Source: Desulfoluna limicola (GTDB lineage: Bacteria; Desulfobacterota; Desulfobacteria; Desulfobacterales; Desulfolunaceae). From it: a DNA stretch of 64,000 nt. Each line of letters opens with the position of its first letter. Positions within the stretch are counted from its first letter, which is position 1. Below the pieces are notes generated by a model, which saw only the letters and a list, made by a program, of their open reading frames with translations, ran no database searches and was not told the DNA's origin. The position numbers and the translations under genes were made by a program. Below are positions 25,540-34,294 of this stretch, piece by piece. The stretch spans positions 1,612,001 to 1,676,000 of the forward strand of contig NZ_AP024488.1 in NCBI RefSeq assembly GCF_021654575.1, given 5' to 3'.

Positions 25540-26947
25540 TGTCATTGTAATCGGTGCCGGCCCGGCGGGGCTTTCCGCCAGTTCCTCCCTTGCCGAACTG
25601 GGTCTTGATGTCTTGACCCTGGATGAGCAGAGCCGAATCGGCGGGCAGATTTACCGCAACGTCGAAGCGGCCCCGGCAGAGAGTTTGGCCCTCTTTGGCA
25701 AAGAGTACAGCGCCGGTCTGGAGTTGACCCAACGGTTTCGCAAAAGCGGTGCCGTCTACGAGGACTGTGCTTCCGTGTGGCAGGTGAACCCCGATGGAAA
25801 ACTCTGTTATTCACGCCTGGGCTCTTCGAAGCAGGTGAGCGCAACCTATATTATTGCCGCCACAGGGGCCATGGAACGCCCCATGCCCATCCCCGGTTGG
25901 AACCTTCCCGGGGTCATGGGGGCGGGGGCCGCAAACAACCTCGCCAAGGAGGCGGGTCTGAGCCCCTCTGGAAAGGTGGTTCTTGCCGGCAGCGGCCCTC
26001 TGCTGCTCCTGGAGGCCTCCCTGCTTATCAAAAAAGGGGTAAGCATTGCCGCCATTCTGGAAACCACGCCGGCTCTTCCGCCGGTCCCAGCCATCCCCAA
26101 GGCCCCTCAAGCCCTTTTACGCGCTGACTTTCTCTGGAAAGGCATCACCATGCTGCGGGACATCAAAAAATCCGGCGTGCCGCACTACAAAGGTGTCACA
26201 CACATTCGCGCCCTGGGGCAGAAAGCCGTTGAGTCGGTGGAGGCCCAATGCGGTGAGGAAACCCTGCACCTTAATGCCGACATGCTCCTTCTCCATTTCG
26301 GCGTCATTCCCAACACCCACATTTTCAGGCAGATGAGATGCCGCATGGCGTGGAAACCCGACCAGCGCTATTGGTACCCGGCCTGCGATGCATGGGGACG
26401 CACGAACCACGAACGAATCTTTGCTGCCGGCGATGGGGCAGGGGTCTCAGGCGCCCTTGCCGCACAGTACAAAGGGGAACTGGCCGCCCTGGAGGTGGCC
26501 CGATGTCTTGGCATGATCCCTGAGCAAGAACGCGATACCCTGGCCGCACCCATTAAAAAGTCACTGAGAAACGACGCCTTTCCGCGTCCCTTTATCGATG
26601 CTCTCTACGCACCGCGCCCCGAGCAGTTCGCCTTCGAGGACAGCACCGTCCTGTGCCGTTGTGAAAATGTCACCGTGGGTGATGTTCGCAAGGTGGTGGG
26701 GGAGGGCGTCTGCGAGGTGAACGAGGTAAAAATTATTACCCGCTGTGGCATGGGCCCCTGCCAGGGACGCATGTGCGGACCGGCCCTTGCCGAAGTGGTG
26801 GGGGCGGAACTCTCCATGTCCCCGGACAAAGTCGGCCTGCTCTCCGTCCGGCCACCACTCAAACCGATTCCCTTGGAGGAGGTTGCCGCCATGGATCTTG
26901 GCGCAGAGTCATCCGAAGGGGCCAACTGGCTGCTGGACAAAAAATAA
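25523..26947 (+). CDS. FAD/NAD(P)-type dehydrogenase subunit with BFD-like [2Fe-2S] domain
   Basis: This 474-residue flavoprotein of the HcnB/opine-oxidase A type has an N-terminal FAD motif (DVIVIGAGPAGLSAS), the GAMERPMPIPGWNLPGVM signature, a second Rossmann motif (KVVLAGSGPLLLLEA) and AAGDGAGVSG. A C-terminal BFD-like domain has VLCRCENVTVGDV and CGMGPCQGRMCG, with four cysteines for a second cluster. AGGAGG precedes the ATG at 25523. It completes a three-subunit C-N dehydrogenase. Likely substrates are opines, D-hydroxyproline, other D-amino acids or glycine; context does not decide. Confidence 0.83.
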   Translation: MSRHYDVIVIGAGPAGLSASSSLAELGLDVLTLDEQSRIGGQIYRNVEAAPAESLALFGKEYSAGLELTQRFRKSGAVYEDCASVWQVNPDGKLCYSRLGSSKQVSATYIIAATGAMERPMPIPGWNLPGVMGAGAANNLAKEAGLSPSGKVVLAGSGPLLLLEASLLIKKGVSIAAILETTPALPPVPAIPKAPQALLRADFLWKGITMLRDIKKSGVPHYKGVTHIRALGQKAVESVEAQCGEETLHLNADMLLLHFGVIPNTHIFRQMRCRMAWKPDQRYWYPACDAWGRTNHERIFAAGDGAGVSGALAAQYKGELAALEVARCLGMIPEQERDTLAAPIKKSLRNDAFPRPFIDALYAPRPEQFAFEDSTVLCRCENVTVGDVRKVVGEGVCEVNEVKIITRCGMGPCQGRMCGPALAEVVGAELSMSPDKVGLLSVRPPLKPIPLEEVAAMDLGAESSEGANWLLDKK

Positions 26948-26957
26948 TGAAAGGGAA

Positions 26958-27177
26958 GCCTCCGGCGGCCAGGGGATGATCCCCTGGACCCCAGGTTGCG
27001 AATCCTCTCGTCCCTCGGGTCGACAACATTCGCGGCGTTGGTCAAACAAAACAGCAACTATTCAGCTCTCAAAAAGCTGCCTCCGACAAGCAGGTAGCGG
27101 AATTCGTTCAAGGGCCATTTCCATACCTGTTTGTTAAACTTTTTAAAAGTTTAGCCCCCGGCAGGGCCGCCGGAGGC
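26958..27177 (+). repeat. interspersed repeat, two units inside the operon
   Basis: The first unit starts 10 nt after the dehydrogenase stop with GCCTCCGGCGG, a type II hairpin (CAGGGG-ATGAT-CCCCTG) and a decayed central hairpin (GCGAAT...ATTCGC). A second begins with CAACTATTCAGCTCTC at about 27056 and ends with CCTGTTTGTTAAAC and GGCAGGGCCGCCGGAGGC at 27177. Confidence 0.78.
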
Positions 27178-27245
27178 AACAACAACAAATCTGATGGCCT
27201 CGCAATTTGTTAACCCACATGAACCAGCAAAGCCCAGGAGTTTAC

Positions 27246-27602
27246 ATGAGTCACATCACCCGTATGGAAACATCAGAGCGCATGAGCAAGATCGTGACCT
27301 GCAATGAGATGATCTATCTTTGCGGACAGGTTGCAGACAACACCGACGAACCCATTGGGCCCCAAACGGAGAACATGCTGGCCAAGGTGGATGCCCTGCT
27401 TATGCAGGCGGGCAGTGACCGTGAGCACCTTCTTTCCGCCACTGTGTATATCCGGGACATGAAGGACTTCGCCGGCATGAACGCGGTGTGGGATGCCTGG
27501 GTTCCGAAAGGTCACGCACCGGCGCGGGCATGTGTGGAGGCACGCATGGCCCGGCCCGACCTGCTGGTGGAAGTGTCTGTGGTTGCAACGCGCAAGGGGT
27601 AA
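27246..27602 (+). CDS. ridA: RidA-family imine/enamine deaminase
   Basis: This 118-residue RidA/YjgF protein has YLCGQVADN and the catalytic-arginine motif [19 protein letters not shown] (Arg94). It hydrolyses reactive imines and enamines formed by flavin- or PLP-dependent amino-acid oxidation. That fits its place after a C-N dehydrogenase, whose imine product it could release as a keto acid and ammonia. It should form a trimer. AGGAG precedes the ATG at 27246. A repeat element separates it from the dehydrogenase genes, and the TRAP genes follow closely. Confidence 0.88.
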   Translation: MSHITRMETSERMSKIVTCNEMIYLCGQVADNTDEPIGPQTENMLAKVDALLMQAGSDREHLLSATVYIRDMKDFAGMNAVWDAWVPKGHAPARACVEARMARPDLLVEVSVVATRKG

Positions 27603-27649
27603 CCGGCGTCAACCGTCATGTCAGTAACCCGACATGCAAGGAGTGTGGA

Positions 27650-28132
27650 ATGGAAAAATTCTTCAAATACACGCTGACAATCCTGATTACTTCGGTGGCC
27701 GTGCTGGAGTTCTACCAGGTGGTCATGCGCTATATTATGGAATTGCCGGTCATGGGCCTGGACGAAATCCTCGTCTACCCGACCCTGTGGCTTTACTTTC
27801 TCGGGAGCGTGAACGCATGCCGGGAAGACACTCAAATCAAGGCGAACGTACTGGACATTTTCCTGAAAACAGACAGAGCAAGACTCATCGTCAGGGTCAT
27901 CGCCGACGTGATGTCCGTGCTCATCTCACTCTGGCTCACCTGGTGGGCCTGGGACTACTTTAGCTATGCCCTGCGAGTCTGGAAAGAGAGCCCCACCCTT
28001 TACATCCCGACCTTCTATGCCGAGTGCGCCTTTTTTATCGGCATGGCACTGATGACGCTGTATACGGGCTGGTATCTGATCAAAAACGCGAGGCAATTGA
28101 TCGTTACCTCCCAAGAAGTAAGGAGTCACTGA
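27650..28132 (+). CDS. TRAP transporter small permease (DctQ family)
   Basis: This 160-residue membrane protein has four helices in the DctQ pattern: MEKFFKYTLTILITSVAVLEFYQV, the conserved RYIMELPVMGLDEILVYPTLWLYFLG, then two C-terminal helices. It forms the small membrane subunit of a sodium-driven TRAP uptake system with the genes that follow. AAGGAGTG precedes the ATG. Its stop overlaps the next start by one base. Substrate and operon position point to uptake of the compound oxidised by the upstream dehydrogenase (inference). Confidence 0.88.
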   Translation: MEKFFKYTLTILITSVAVLEFYQVVMRYIMELPVMGLDEILVYPTLWLYFLGSVNACREDTQIKANVLDIFLKTDRARLIVRVIADVMSVLISLWLTWWAWDYFSYALRVWKESPTLYIPTFYAECAFFIGMALMTLYTGWYLIKNARQLIVTSQEVRSH

Positions 28133-29436
28133 TGGAAATCGTTACCGTATCCCTTATCGCCCTTGGACTTCTTGTCATCATGCTGAGTTTCGGCGTCCCC
28201 CTGCCGTTTTGTTTCGGCGGGGCCCTCATGACCATGGTTTTTATGGGTGGGGCAACCATGAAGGGCACCATGGTCTGGGGCTTCAGTCAGCTGGCCAACC
28301 CGGTACTTCTCTGTATCCCTCTTTTTGTATTTGCGGGCACCTTGATGAGTGAAAGCGGCATTGCCGCGAGTTTGCTTAAATTCGTCAACGTGTTTGTGGG
28401 ACGAATCCGAGGTGGATTGGGGGTTGTCGCCACCGTGAGCTGTGCCATTATCGGCGCCATTTCCGGTAGCGGCCTCACAGGTGTTGCCGCCACAGGCCCC
28501 ATCCTTATCCCGGAGATGGCTTCAAAAGGATACCCCCGGGGCTATGCCACGGCGCTTGTGGCCAACTCCTCGATACTCGGCCTTTTGATTCCGCCCAGCG
28601 TCACCATGATTATTTACGGCTGGGTCACCGACACCTCCATTCTTGCCTGTTTTCTGGCAACCATGGGGCCTGGCCTTCTCATCACCGTGCTCTTTTCTGT
28701 GGTGAACGTTATCATGGCCCGGAAATTCCCCCTGGTTCTGGATCCGCCCAAGCCCATGAAAGAGACGGTTCAGGAAGGCGTGACCATGACCTCAAGGGCC
28801 ATTCCCGCCCTTGTGATGCCCCTTATTATCCTCGGCGGCATTTACGGGGGCATCATGACCCCCACCGAAGCGGCAGCCGTGGCGGTGATCTATTCCCTGC
28901 CCGTGGGCTTCCTGATTTATAAGGGGCTTACCATGGGCACCTTCTTCAAGGCTGCCAAGAACTCGGCCACGTCCGTCGGCGCCATTATGGTCATGATTGT
29001 CTTCAGCCTGATGCTCAGCCAGATTTTCGTGATGGAAGATGTGCCCCAGGCCATGGTGGAGGCCGTGTTTACCATCACCCAGAACAAGTTCCTGCTGCTC
29101 ATCCTCATCAACTTTCTTCTCTTTTTTGTGGGCATGATCGTCAACGACATCACCGCCATTATCCTGCTCGCCCCACTTCTGCTGCCCCTTATGGGGGCCA
29201 TCGGCGTGAGCCCCGTTCAGTTTGCAGCAATCATGGGCGTGAACACGGCCATGGGAGGGGTGACGCCCCCCTATGCCAGCATCCTCTACCTGAGTATGCG
29301 CATCGGAAAAGTCGAATTTTCAGAGGTGATTAAACCGGCGATGATTTTGATCATCTTCGGATATGTTCCCGTGGTCTTTTTGACCTCATTATGGCCGAAG
29401 CTTTCCCTGTTCATCCCGGGACTTTTCGGATATTAA
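28132..29436 (+). CDS. TRAP transporter large permease (DctM family)
   Basis: This 434-residue protein has about 12 helices with family signatures GGALMTMVFMGG, AISGSGLTGVAATGPILIPEM, LIPPSVTMIIYGW, GIMTPTEAAAVAV and GVNTAMGGVTPPYAS. It moves the substrate delivered by the periplasmic receptor across the inner membrane, driven by the sodium gradient. It starts in the TGATG overlap with the DctQ-like gene, so the two should be made together. Confidence 0.92.
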   Translation: MEIVTVSLIALGLLVIMLSFGVPLPFCFGGALMTMVFMGGATMKGTMVWGFSQLANPVLLCIPLFVFAGTLMSESGIAASLLKFVNVFVGRIRGGLGVVATVSCAIIGAISGSGLTGVAATGPILIPEMASKGYPRGYATALVANSSILGLLIPPSVTMIIYGWVTDTSILACFLATMGPGLLITVLFSVVNVIMARKFPLVLDPPKPMKETVQEGVTMTSRAIPALVMPLIILGGIYGGIMTPTEAAAVAVIYSLPVGFLIYKGLTMGTFFKAAKNSATSVGAIMVMIVFSLMLSQIFVMEDVPQAMVEAVFTITQNKFLLLILINFLLFFVGMIVNDITAIILLAPLLLPLMGAIGVSPVQFAAIMGVNTAMGGVTPPYASILYLSMRIGKVEFSEVIKPAMILIIFGYVPVVFLTSLWPKLSLFIPGLFGY

Positions 29437-29477
29437 TCAAGGGCTAACCCAAGCAACAACGTAGGAGGAGTGACGCA

Positions 29478-30476
29478 ATGACCAAGAAATTCAGGTACAG
29501 CCTCATGGCGCTGGTAGGGTGTGTGGCACTGATGGCAGGCAATGTTCAGGCACGAACCTGGAAGATTTCCCATGTTCGTCCCCAGGGAACCGCCATCGAC
29601 AATGATCTCCGGTGGTTTACCGACGCCATCAAAGAGACAACCAGTGGCAAGATCAGAACCAAGGTCTACCCGGCAAGTGCCCTGGGAGATTACACCGTTG
29701 TTCAGGAAAGGGTTAGCCTGGGCGCCGTGGACATGGCGTGTCAGCCTCCGTCTTCTGCCGCCGACAAACGTTTTCAGCTGCCGTATTTCCCCTACATGGT
29801 CAATAACTGGGAGCAGGCACGGAAAAACTACTCCACAGGCGCCCCCTTGCGCGGCACCGTGGCAAAACTCTACGCAGAGCAGGGCATCCAGCTGCTGGCC
29901 GCATGGCCGGTCTACTTTGGTGGCATTGCCCTGAACACAGCACCTGTCGCCCAGGGCGACCCCAACGCTGCCAAGGGCATCAAACTGCGCGTCCCCCCCA
30001 TGAAGACCTTCCAGATGCTCGCCGACACCACAGGCTACCTTGGAACCCCGATTCCCTTTTCCGACGCCTTCACCGCGGTGCAGACCGGCGTGGTTGACGG
30101 GGTTATCGGGTCCGGTGCGGAAGGGTATTATTCGTCTTTCCGGGACGTGACCAAATATTACATTCCGGCCAACACCCATTTTGAAGTGTGGTACTTCATC
30201 ATGAACAAAGAGGTGTATGATGACCTGTCTCCCAAGCTTCAGGAGCAGCTCAAGCAGGTCGCCACTGAGTTTGAAAATCGTCGGTGGGAGTCTGCCGAAG
30301 CCGACCAGAAAGCTAACGAGCAGCGCCTGGCCGACTTTGGCGCCAAAATCGTCAACATCAGCGACGCTGAGATCGCCGTCACCGCCAAAAAAATCCAGTC
30401 CGAAGTGTGGCCTGTCGTTTTGAAAGATGTGGGTGAAGAGTGGGGCCAGGGCGTCCTCGATGCCATCATAAGATAG
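29478..30476 (+). CDS. TRAP transporter substrate-binding protein (DctP family)
   Basis: This 332-residue periplasmic receptor has a signal peptide ending near AGNVQA. The DctP fold is marked by WKISHVRPQGTAIDNDL at the start, KTFQMLADTTGYLGTPIPFSD with the carboxylate-binding arginine of LRVPPMK before it, and VDGVIGSGAEGYY. AGGAGGAG precedes the ATG. It is the last gene of the operon that starts at 24108. DctP proteins usually bind a carboxylate, which fits an amino- or imino-acid or its derivative, but the ligand is not shown by sequence. Confidence 0.9.
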   Translation: MTKKFRYSLMALVGCVALMAGNVQARTWKISHVRPQGTAIDNDLRWFTDAIKETTSGKIRTKVYPASALGDYTVVQERVSLGAVDMACQPPSSAADKRFQLPYFPYMVNNWEQARKNYSTGAPLRGTVAKLYAEQGIQLLAAWPVYFGGIALNTAPVAQGDPNAAKGIKLRVPPMKTFQMLADTTGYLGTPIPFSDAFTAVQTGVVDGVIGSGAEGYYSSFRDVTKYYIPANTHFEVWYFIMNKEVYDDLSPKLQEQLKQVATEFENRRWESAEADQKANEQRLADFGAKIVNISDAEIAVTAKKIQSEVWPVVLKDVGEEWGQGVLDAIIR

Positions 30477-30489
30477 GAACTGAGCATGT

Positions 30490-30717
30490 GCCTCCGGCGG
30501 CCCTGCCGGGGGCCAAACTTTTGCCCGATTTTGTGAGAGGGTTTGACAAACAGCCTTCTATAAGGATTTCGACGAGGCCAGCTTTTTCGGTAAATCATTG
30601 AGTTCGCATCCGCCTTTCTTCTCCGCCCTTGGACGGGGAAGAAAGGCAGATGCACCCGGAACGTTTTTGGCGCTCATTTTAAAAAGCGACCCGCCGGAGG
30701 CATAGCCGAATCGTTAC
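30490..30717 (+). repeat. interspersed repeat, full-length, 3' of the TRAP genes
   Basis: It starts 13 nt after the stop with GCCTCCGGCGG and the type III arm CCCTGCCGGGGGCCAAAC. A long central hairpin (30606-30653, 15 of 16 bp paired, stem GCATCCGCCTTTCTTC) follows. A type IV tip reads AAAAGCGACCCGCCGGAGGC, and the GTTAC end closes at 30717. This stem sequence is unique to this copy. Confidence 0.8.
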
Positions 30718-30732
30718 CAAATCCATTTGCAT

Positions 30733-30770
30733 AAAAAGGCCCCTGACGGTTTTGTCGGGGGCCTTTTTTT
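30733..30770 (+). terminator. rho-independent terminator of the TRAP operon
   Basis: AAAAAGGCCCCTGAC pairs with GTCGGGGGCCTTTTT, followed by more T. It lies 256 bp after the dctP-like stop, with the repeat element in between. Confidence 0.85.
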
Positions 30771-30835
30771 GTCCGGCAACGCCGTGCGCATCCTGTATGG
30801 TAACGGCTTTCTGCCGAAAAGCGCTGCGGCAAACA

Positions 30836-30868
30836 GCTTTCAAGGTGGCTCACCTTGCCTCCGGCGGC
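30836..30868 (-). repeat. interspersed repeat, type I tip
   Basis: GCTTTCAAGGTGGCTCACCT is followed by TGCCTCCGGCGGC. It is an isolated tip. I see no gene in 30869-31177. Confidence 0.6.
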
Positions 30869-31177
30869 CAATGGCAAGGTTTGTTCAAGGCTCTTGGCAC
30901 TTCAATTACCCAATTTTCATCTACCCACCTGCGATTTGGCATATTTATTATGCTGAGTAGCACACAAGCATTGTCTTTTCTTTATCAGATCTTTGAGAGC
31001 GAATATCTCTGCACGTGACCTCGACAGGAGCATTGCTACCGAAGAGTCAAATTGCCTGTATGTGACGGGGCGTCCTGATAAGGGGCAAGGTCATGGTGGA
31101 CCTCATACAGGGCAGTGCTGGGTTGCAAATATGTCATGCAATTTGCCAGTGGAGGTTCCCTGCATTGCCCCTCCCAA

Positions 31178-31230
31178 ACCTGTTTGTCAAACGTTTAAAA
31201 AGTTTGGCCCCCGGCAGGGCCGCCGGAGGC
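31178..31230 (+). repeat. interspersed repeat, right end only
   Basis: ACCTGTTTGTCAAACGTT is followed by AAAAAGTTTGGC and the type III palindrome CCCCGGCAGGGCCGCCGG, ending AGGC. The remaining 31231-31389 is the leader of the next gene. Confidence 0.72.
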
Positions 31231-31389
31231 TAACATCTAAATGCGTTGGCACTGATCTTACCCCTCGATTCTATGGCGTATAGCTGGTATGTATAAGGTT
31301 TACCGGCTGTGGTGCCGGTTTATCATGGACGGGAAATAATGCCGGACACCCTTGTTTCGTGGTTTTCGGGCTTTTAAGGATAAAGAAAC

Positions 31390-32223
31390 ATGCTCAAAAT
31401 TGGTCAGATGAACTCTCTGGTTGCCGAACGATACATGGAATTCGGCTTCTACCTCAACACCCAGGAAGAACAGGTGCTTCTTCCCAACAAATACGTGCCC
31501 GAAGACTTCAAGCTGGGAGACCGCATCAATGTCTTCGTCTACACCGACTCCGAAGACCGACCCGTGGCAACGACCCTCACCCCCAAAGCCATGGTGGGGG
31601 ATTTTGCCCTGCTCACCGTAAAGGACGTGAACCCCTTCGGGACCTTCTTTGACTGGGGGCTTGAAAAAGACCTGCTGGTGCCCAAAAGCGAGCAGCAGCA
31701 TCAGATGGCCGTGGGCGAGCAGCATGTGGTTTATGTAAGTCTCGACGAAGAGACCGGCAGGGTATTCGGATCCACACGACTGGGCCGCCACTGCTCGAAA
31801 TTTTCCATGGGACAGGACGAAGGCCAGGAGGTCTCCCTCCTCATTTACGGCATCACCAAACTGAGCATCCAGGCGGTGATCGATGAGCAGTGCCTGGGCA
31901 TTCTCTACCGTAACGAGGTCTTCCAGAAGGTCTCCATCGGGGATCGCATGACCGGCTATGTCTCCCGCATCCGTGAAGACGGAAAGATCGACCTCACCCT
32001 TAAAAAACCGGGCTACCGGTCCGTTGCCACCTCCACCGAAAGCGTGGTGGAGATCCTCACAAAGGCCGGGGGCTTTGTGCCCTGCCACGACAAAAGCTCA
32101 CCCGAAGAGATCAAGAAGACCTTTTTCATGAGCAAAAAAGAGTTCAAGCGCACTGTGGGCGGACTTTACAAGAAAGGCCTCATCGAGATTACCGACAAAG
32201 GGATTCGCCTGAAGGCACAATAA
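31390..32223 (+). CDS. cvfB: CvfB-family S1-like RNA-binding protein
   Basis: This 277-residue cytosolic protein has tandem OB/S1-like domains (about 1-60, 65-135 and 140-205) and a winged-helix end (SPEEIKKTFFMSKKEFKRTVG, about 235-277). KDVNPFGTFFDWGLEKDLLVP is the typical CvfB/YitL S1 strand pair. CvfB proteins bind RNA and affect virulence or expression in Firmicutes; here the target is unknown. AAGGA lies before the ATG. It has its own terminator at 32347, and a repeat element sits between stop and terminator. Confidence 0.85.
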   Translation: MLKIGQMNSLVAERYMEFGFYLNTQEEQVLLPNKYVPEDFKLGDRINVFVYTDSEDRPVATTLTPKAMVGDFALLTVKDVNPFGTFFDWGLEKDLLVPKSEQQHQMAVGEQHVVYVSLDEETGRVFGSTRLGRHCSKFSMGQDEGQEVSLLIYGITKLSIQAVIDEQCLGILYRNEVFQKVSIGDRMTGYVSRIREDGKIDLTLKKPGYRSVATSTESVVEILTKAGGFVPCHDKSSPEEIKKTFFMSKKEFKRTVGGLYKKGLIEITDKGIRLKAQ

Positions 32224-32227
32224 ACAG

Positions 32228-32324
32228 GCCTCCGGCGGCGAGGTGAGCCACCTCGAAAGCTGGTTGCGAATGTTACCGCCCCTCGTTCCTCGGGTCCATC
32301 ACATTCGCTGACGGGCTTCGCCCG
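32228..32324 (+). repeat. interspersed repeat inside the cvfB 3' UTR
   Basis: GCCTCCGGCGG starts 4 nt after the stop. It is followed by the type I hairpin GAGGTG-AGC-CACCTC, the central hairpin GCGAATG/CATTCGC (32266-32308) around CCCTCGTTCCTCGGG, and the mini-hairpin ACGGGC-TTC-GCCCG. Confidence 0.82.
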
Positions 32325-32346
32325 CAATCAACAAAATTGATTATTT

Positions 32347-32378
32347 AAGCCCCAGGTTTTTTGTCTGGGGCTTTTTTA
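32347..32378 (+). terminator. rho-independent terminator of cvfB
   Basis: AAGCCCCAG pairs with CTGGGGCTT around a 9-nt loop, followed by TTTTTATT. The gap from 32379 to 32690 shows no gene. Confidence 0.85.
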
Positions 32379-32690
32379 TTTCAAGGTACAAAACCTGTTT
32401 TGGACACTGTGATGGCACGATATAGTCCGACGATACCCCCTTCACACACAGGTGCAATCGTGAGAATGACATTGTACGCTGCGCGAAGTGGCCGCAACGT
32501 GCCACCGGACGATTTCCGGTAAACGTCAACCGCAGATATGGCTCCAAGCTATGTAGGTTCTCGACCAGGGATCCCCGACCATTCGTTTCACCACCGATAT
32601 CGGGAAACGAATCACTAAAGGAGGCTCCTGTCGCTTCGGATAACCCGAGCAGTCGGGGATGACGAATTCGGAGGTTGCGACACCCCTCAT

Positions 32691-32738
32691 GCATTCGCCA
32701 CAGGGTTTCCAGGTGCCCCCACCTGGCCGCCGGAGGCT
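32691..32738 (-). repeat. interspersed repeat tip after the MFS gene
   Basis: On the minus strand GCCTCCGGCGG starts 12 nt after the stop, followed by the hairpin CCAGGTG-GGGG-CACCTGG and GCGAATGC. Confidence 0.7.
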
Positions 32739-32750
32739 TGCTTTTGCAGC

Positions 32751-33932
32751 TTACGCTTTGGGTTGTTTGAGAAAAGGGAGAGCAAGAAGGGTGAAAGCGG
32801 TGAGAACGCCCACGGCAGCGAATCCGTAGTCGAAATGGCCGCGGTCTCCGCACACACCGAGAAGGGCGGGGACAACACCCAGCGCCACGAAGATGGCCAC
32901 GGGCATGGTGAGGGAGAGGACCAGGGACTGTTCTTTGACGCCGAAGATTTCGGTGACCGATTTAAAAACCGCGGGAAACATCAGCGCGGGCATGGATGCC
33001 TGGAGCATGATGGCTGCGGCAAGGCCCGTTCCGGAGAGGAGCCCCATGCCGACGAGGGCGAGGCTGCTGCCGAGGATGGTGCAGGTGAGAATCCAGGGGA
33101 TGCGAACCCTGTCGGCCAGCCAGCCTCCCGTGAGGGCCATGAGGGGGGTGATGAGCCGTGAGGCGGAGAGCAGGTGGTTGGCTTCGGACGGGCTCATCCC
33201 TTTTTCGCTCACGAGAAACAGGGGGGTAAGGCTGTAGGGGCCGGATTCCAGCCCGACGCCGAGGCCGATGAGAACCATGATCGCCCAGAAAGCTGGCCGC
33301 CGGACCATCAGGGGCACCGTCTCCATGTTGGGCGCGGTACCGTAATCATCGCCACCTTTGCCGAACTGCAGGAATAGGGCGCTGCCCAAAAAGCAGAGAA
33401 GGCCCATGGCCGTCAGGATGTCCCGCCATTGCCCGAAGGTGAGGGCTACTTCCACGGCAACCGGGGCCATGATAAAGGCAATGTTGGGGGCCAGTTCATG
33501 GATGGCAATGGCCCGTCCCCAGTAGCGGTCGTCCGCCACCGAGGCAAGGGTGGCCATGCCGCTGGGCAGGTAAAGGCCGGAGCCCACACCGAAGATAAAA
33601 AAGGCGAGACGTGCTGCAAGAAGGCCCTGTGACTGGGAAAGCCCGATAAGCGAGAGCCCCAGTATGGCGATGGCCATGGCAAGCACCGTGCGGTGACGGA
33701 TCCTGCTGGAGACGATGCCCGCAGCGGCAAGGGCTGACCCGAAGCCGATGGAGAGAAAGAGCATGAGCCCGGCGGTTTCGGCGTGGGAGGCCCCAAAGGC
33801 TTTTTCCATGGGGACCAGCAGGGGCGAGAGGATGCTTCGTGCAAAGAAGCTCAGGAAGTACATGGCGGTAATGACGATCAACCAGGGGAGGGAGCTTCGA
33901 AAATGACAGGCAGTGGCGTTACGATGGGGCAT
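32751..33932 (-). CDS. major facilitator superfamily transporter
   Basis: This 393-residue protein has 12 predicted helices in two halves. It shows FFARSILSPLLVPMEKAFGAS after helix 1, SSRIRHRT in the loop between helices 2 and 3, GSGLYLPSGMATLA, and the equivalent loop GGWLADRVRIPW in the second half. The pattern resembles nitrate/oxalate- or sugar-phosphate-type permeases, but the substrate cannot be fixed. The ATG at 33932 is preferred over the in-frame TTG nine bases upstream. It stands alone. Confidence 0.85.
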   Translation of the reverse strand: MPHRNATACHFRSSLPWLIVITAMYFLSFFARSILSPLLVPMEKAFGASHAETAGLMLFLSIGFGSALAAAGIVSSRIRHRTVLAMAIAILGLSLIGLSQSQGLLAARLAFFIFGVGSGLYLPSGMATLASVADDRYWGRAIAIHELAPNIAFIMAPVAVEVALTFGQWRDILTAMGLLCFLGSALFLQFGKGGDDYGTAPNMETVPLMVRRPAFWAIMVLIGLGVGLESGPYSLTPLFLVSEKGMSPSEANHLLSASRLITPLMALTGGWLADRVRIPWILTCTILGSSLALVGMGLLSGTGLAAAIMLQASMPALMFPAVFKSVTEIFGVKEQSLVLSLTMPVAIFVALGVVPALLGVCGDRGHFDYGFAAVGVLTAFTLLALPFLKQPKA

Positions 33933-34294
33933 GTGAATCAATCCGTTCAGAACATGGGGAACACAGAGCCAACCCAGATCACTGTGGGGTGGCGTGAATC
34001 ATTCGTGTATAGGGGCTTTTAAACGAGATGTAAAGCAAGGTGGCAACAAATCGCGCATCAGCCGTCGGCTGCTTAAAAAACAACATCGCACACAACACCC
34101 CGGTTGCACCCCACAACGCCTCCCCCTCCCTGGATCACCTTTCGTACAGAATCCGTTGTGTGTTTGATCGAGGTAACGTACATTGATTTATGGATATGGC
34201 GTTTTTCCCACGGGTTCAATCGATGGGGTCAGGGCCTCGGAAAAATTAAAGTACACGCTTTGATGTAACAAGCACCATAAGGATTTCTACGTGA
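33933..34294. other. divergent gap between MFS and DAC-like genes
   Basis: This 362-bp gap holds the leaders of both genes. No repeat-family copy, sigma-54 element or gene is visible. Confidence 0.4.
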
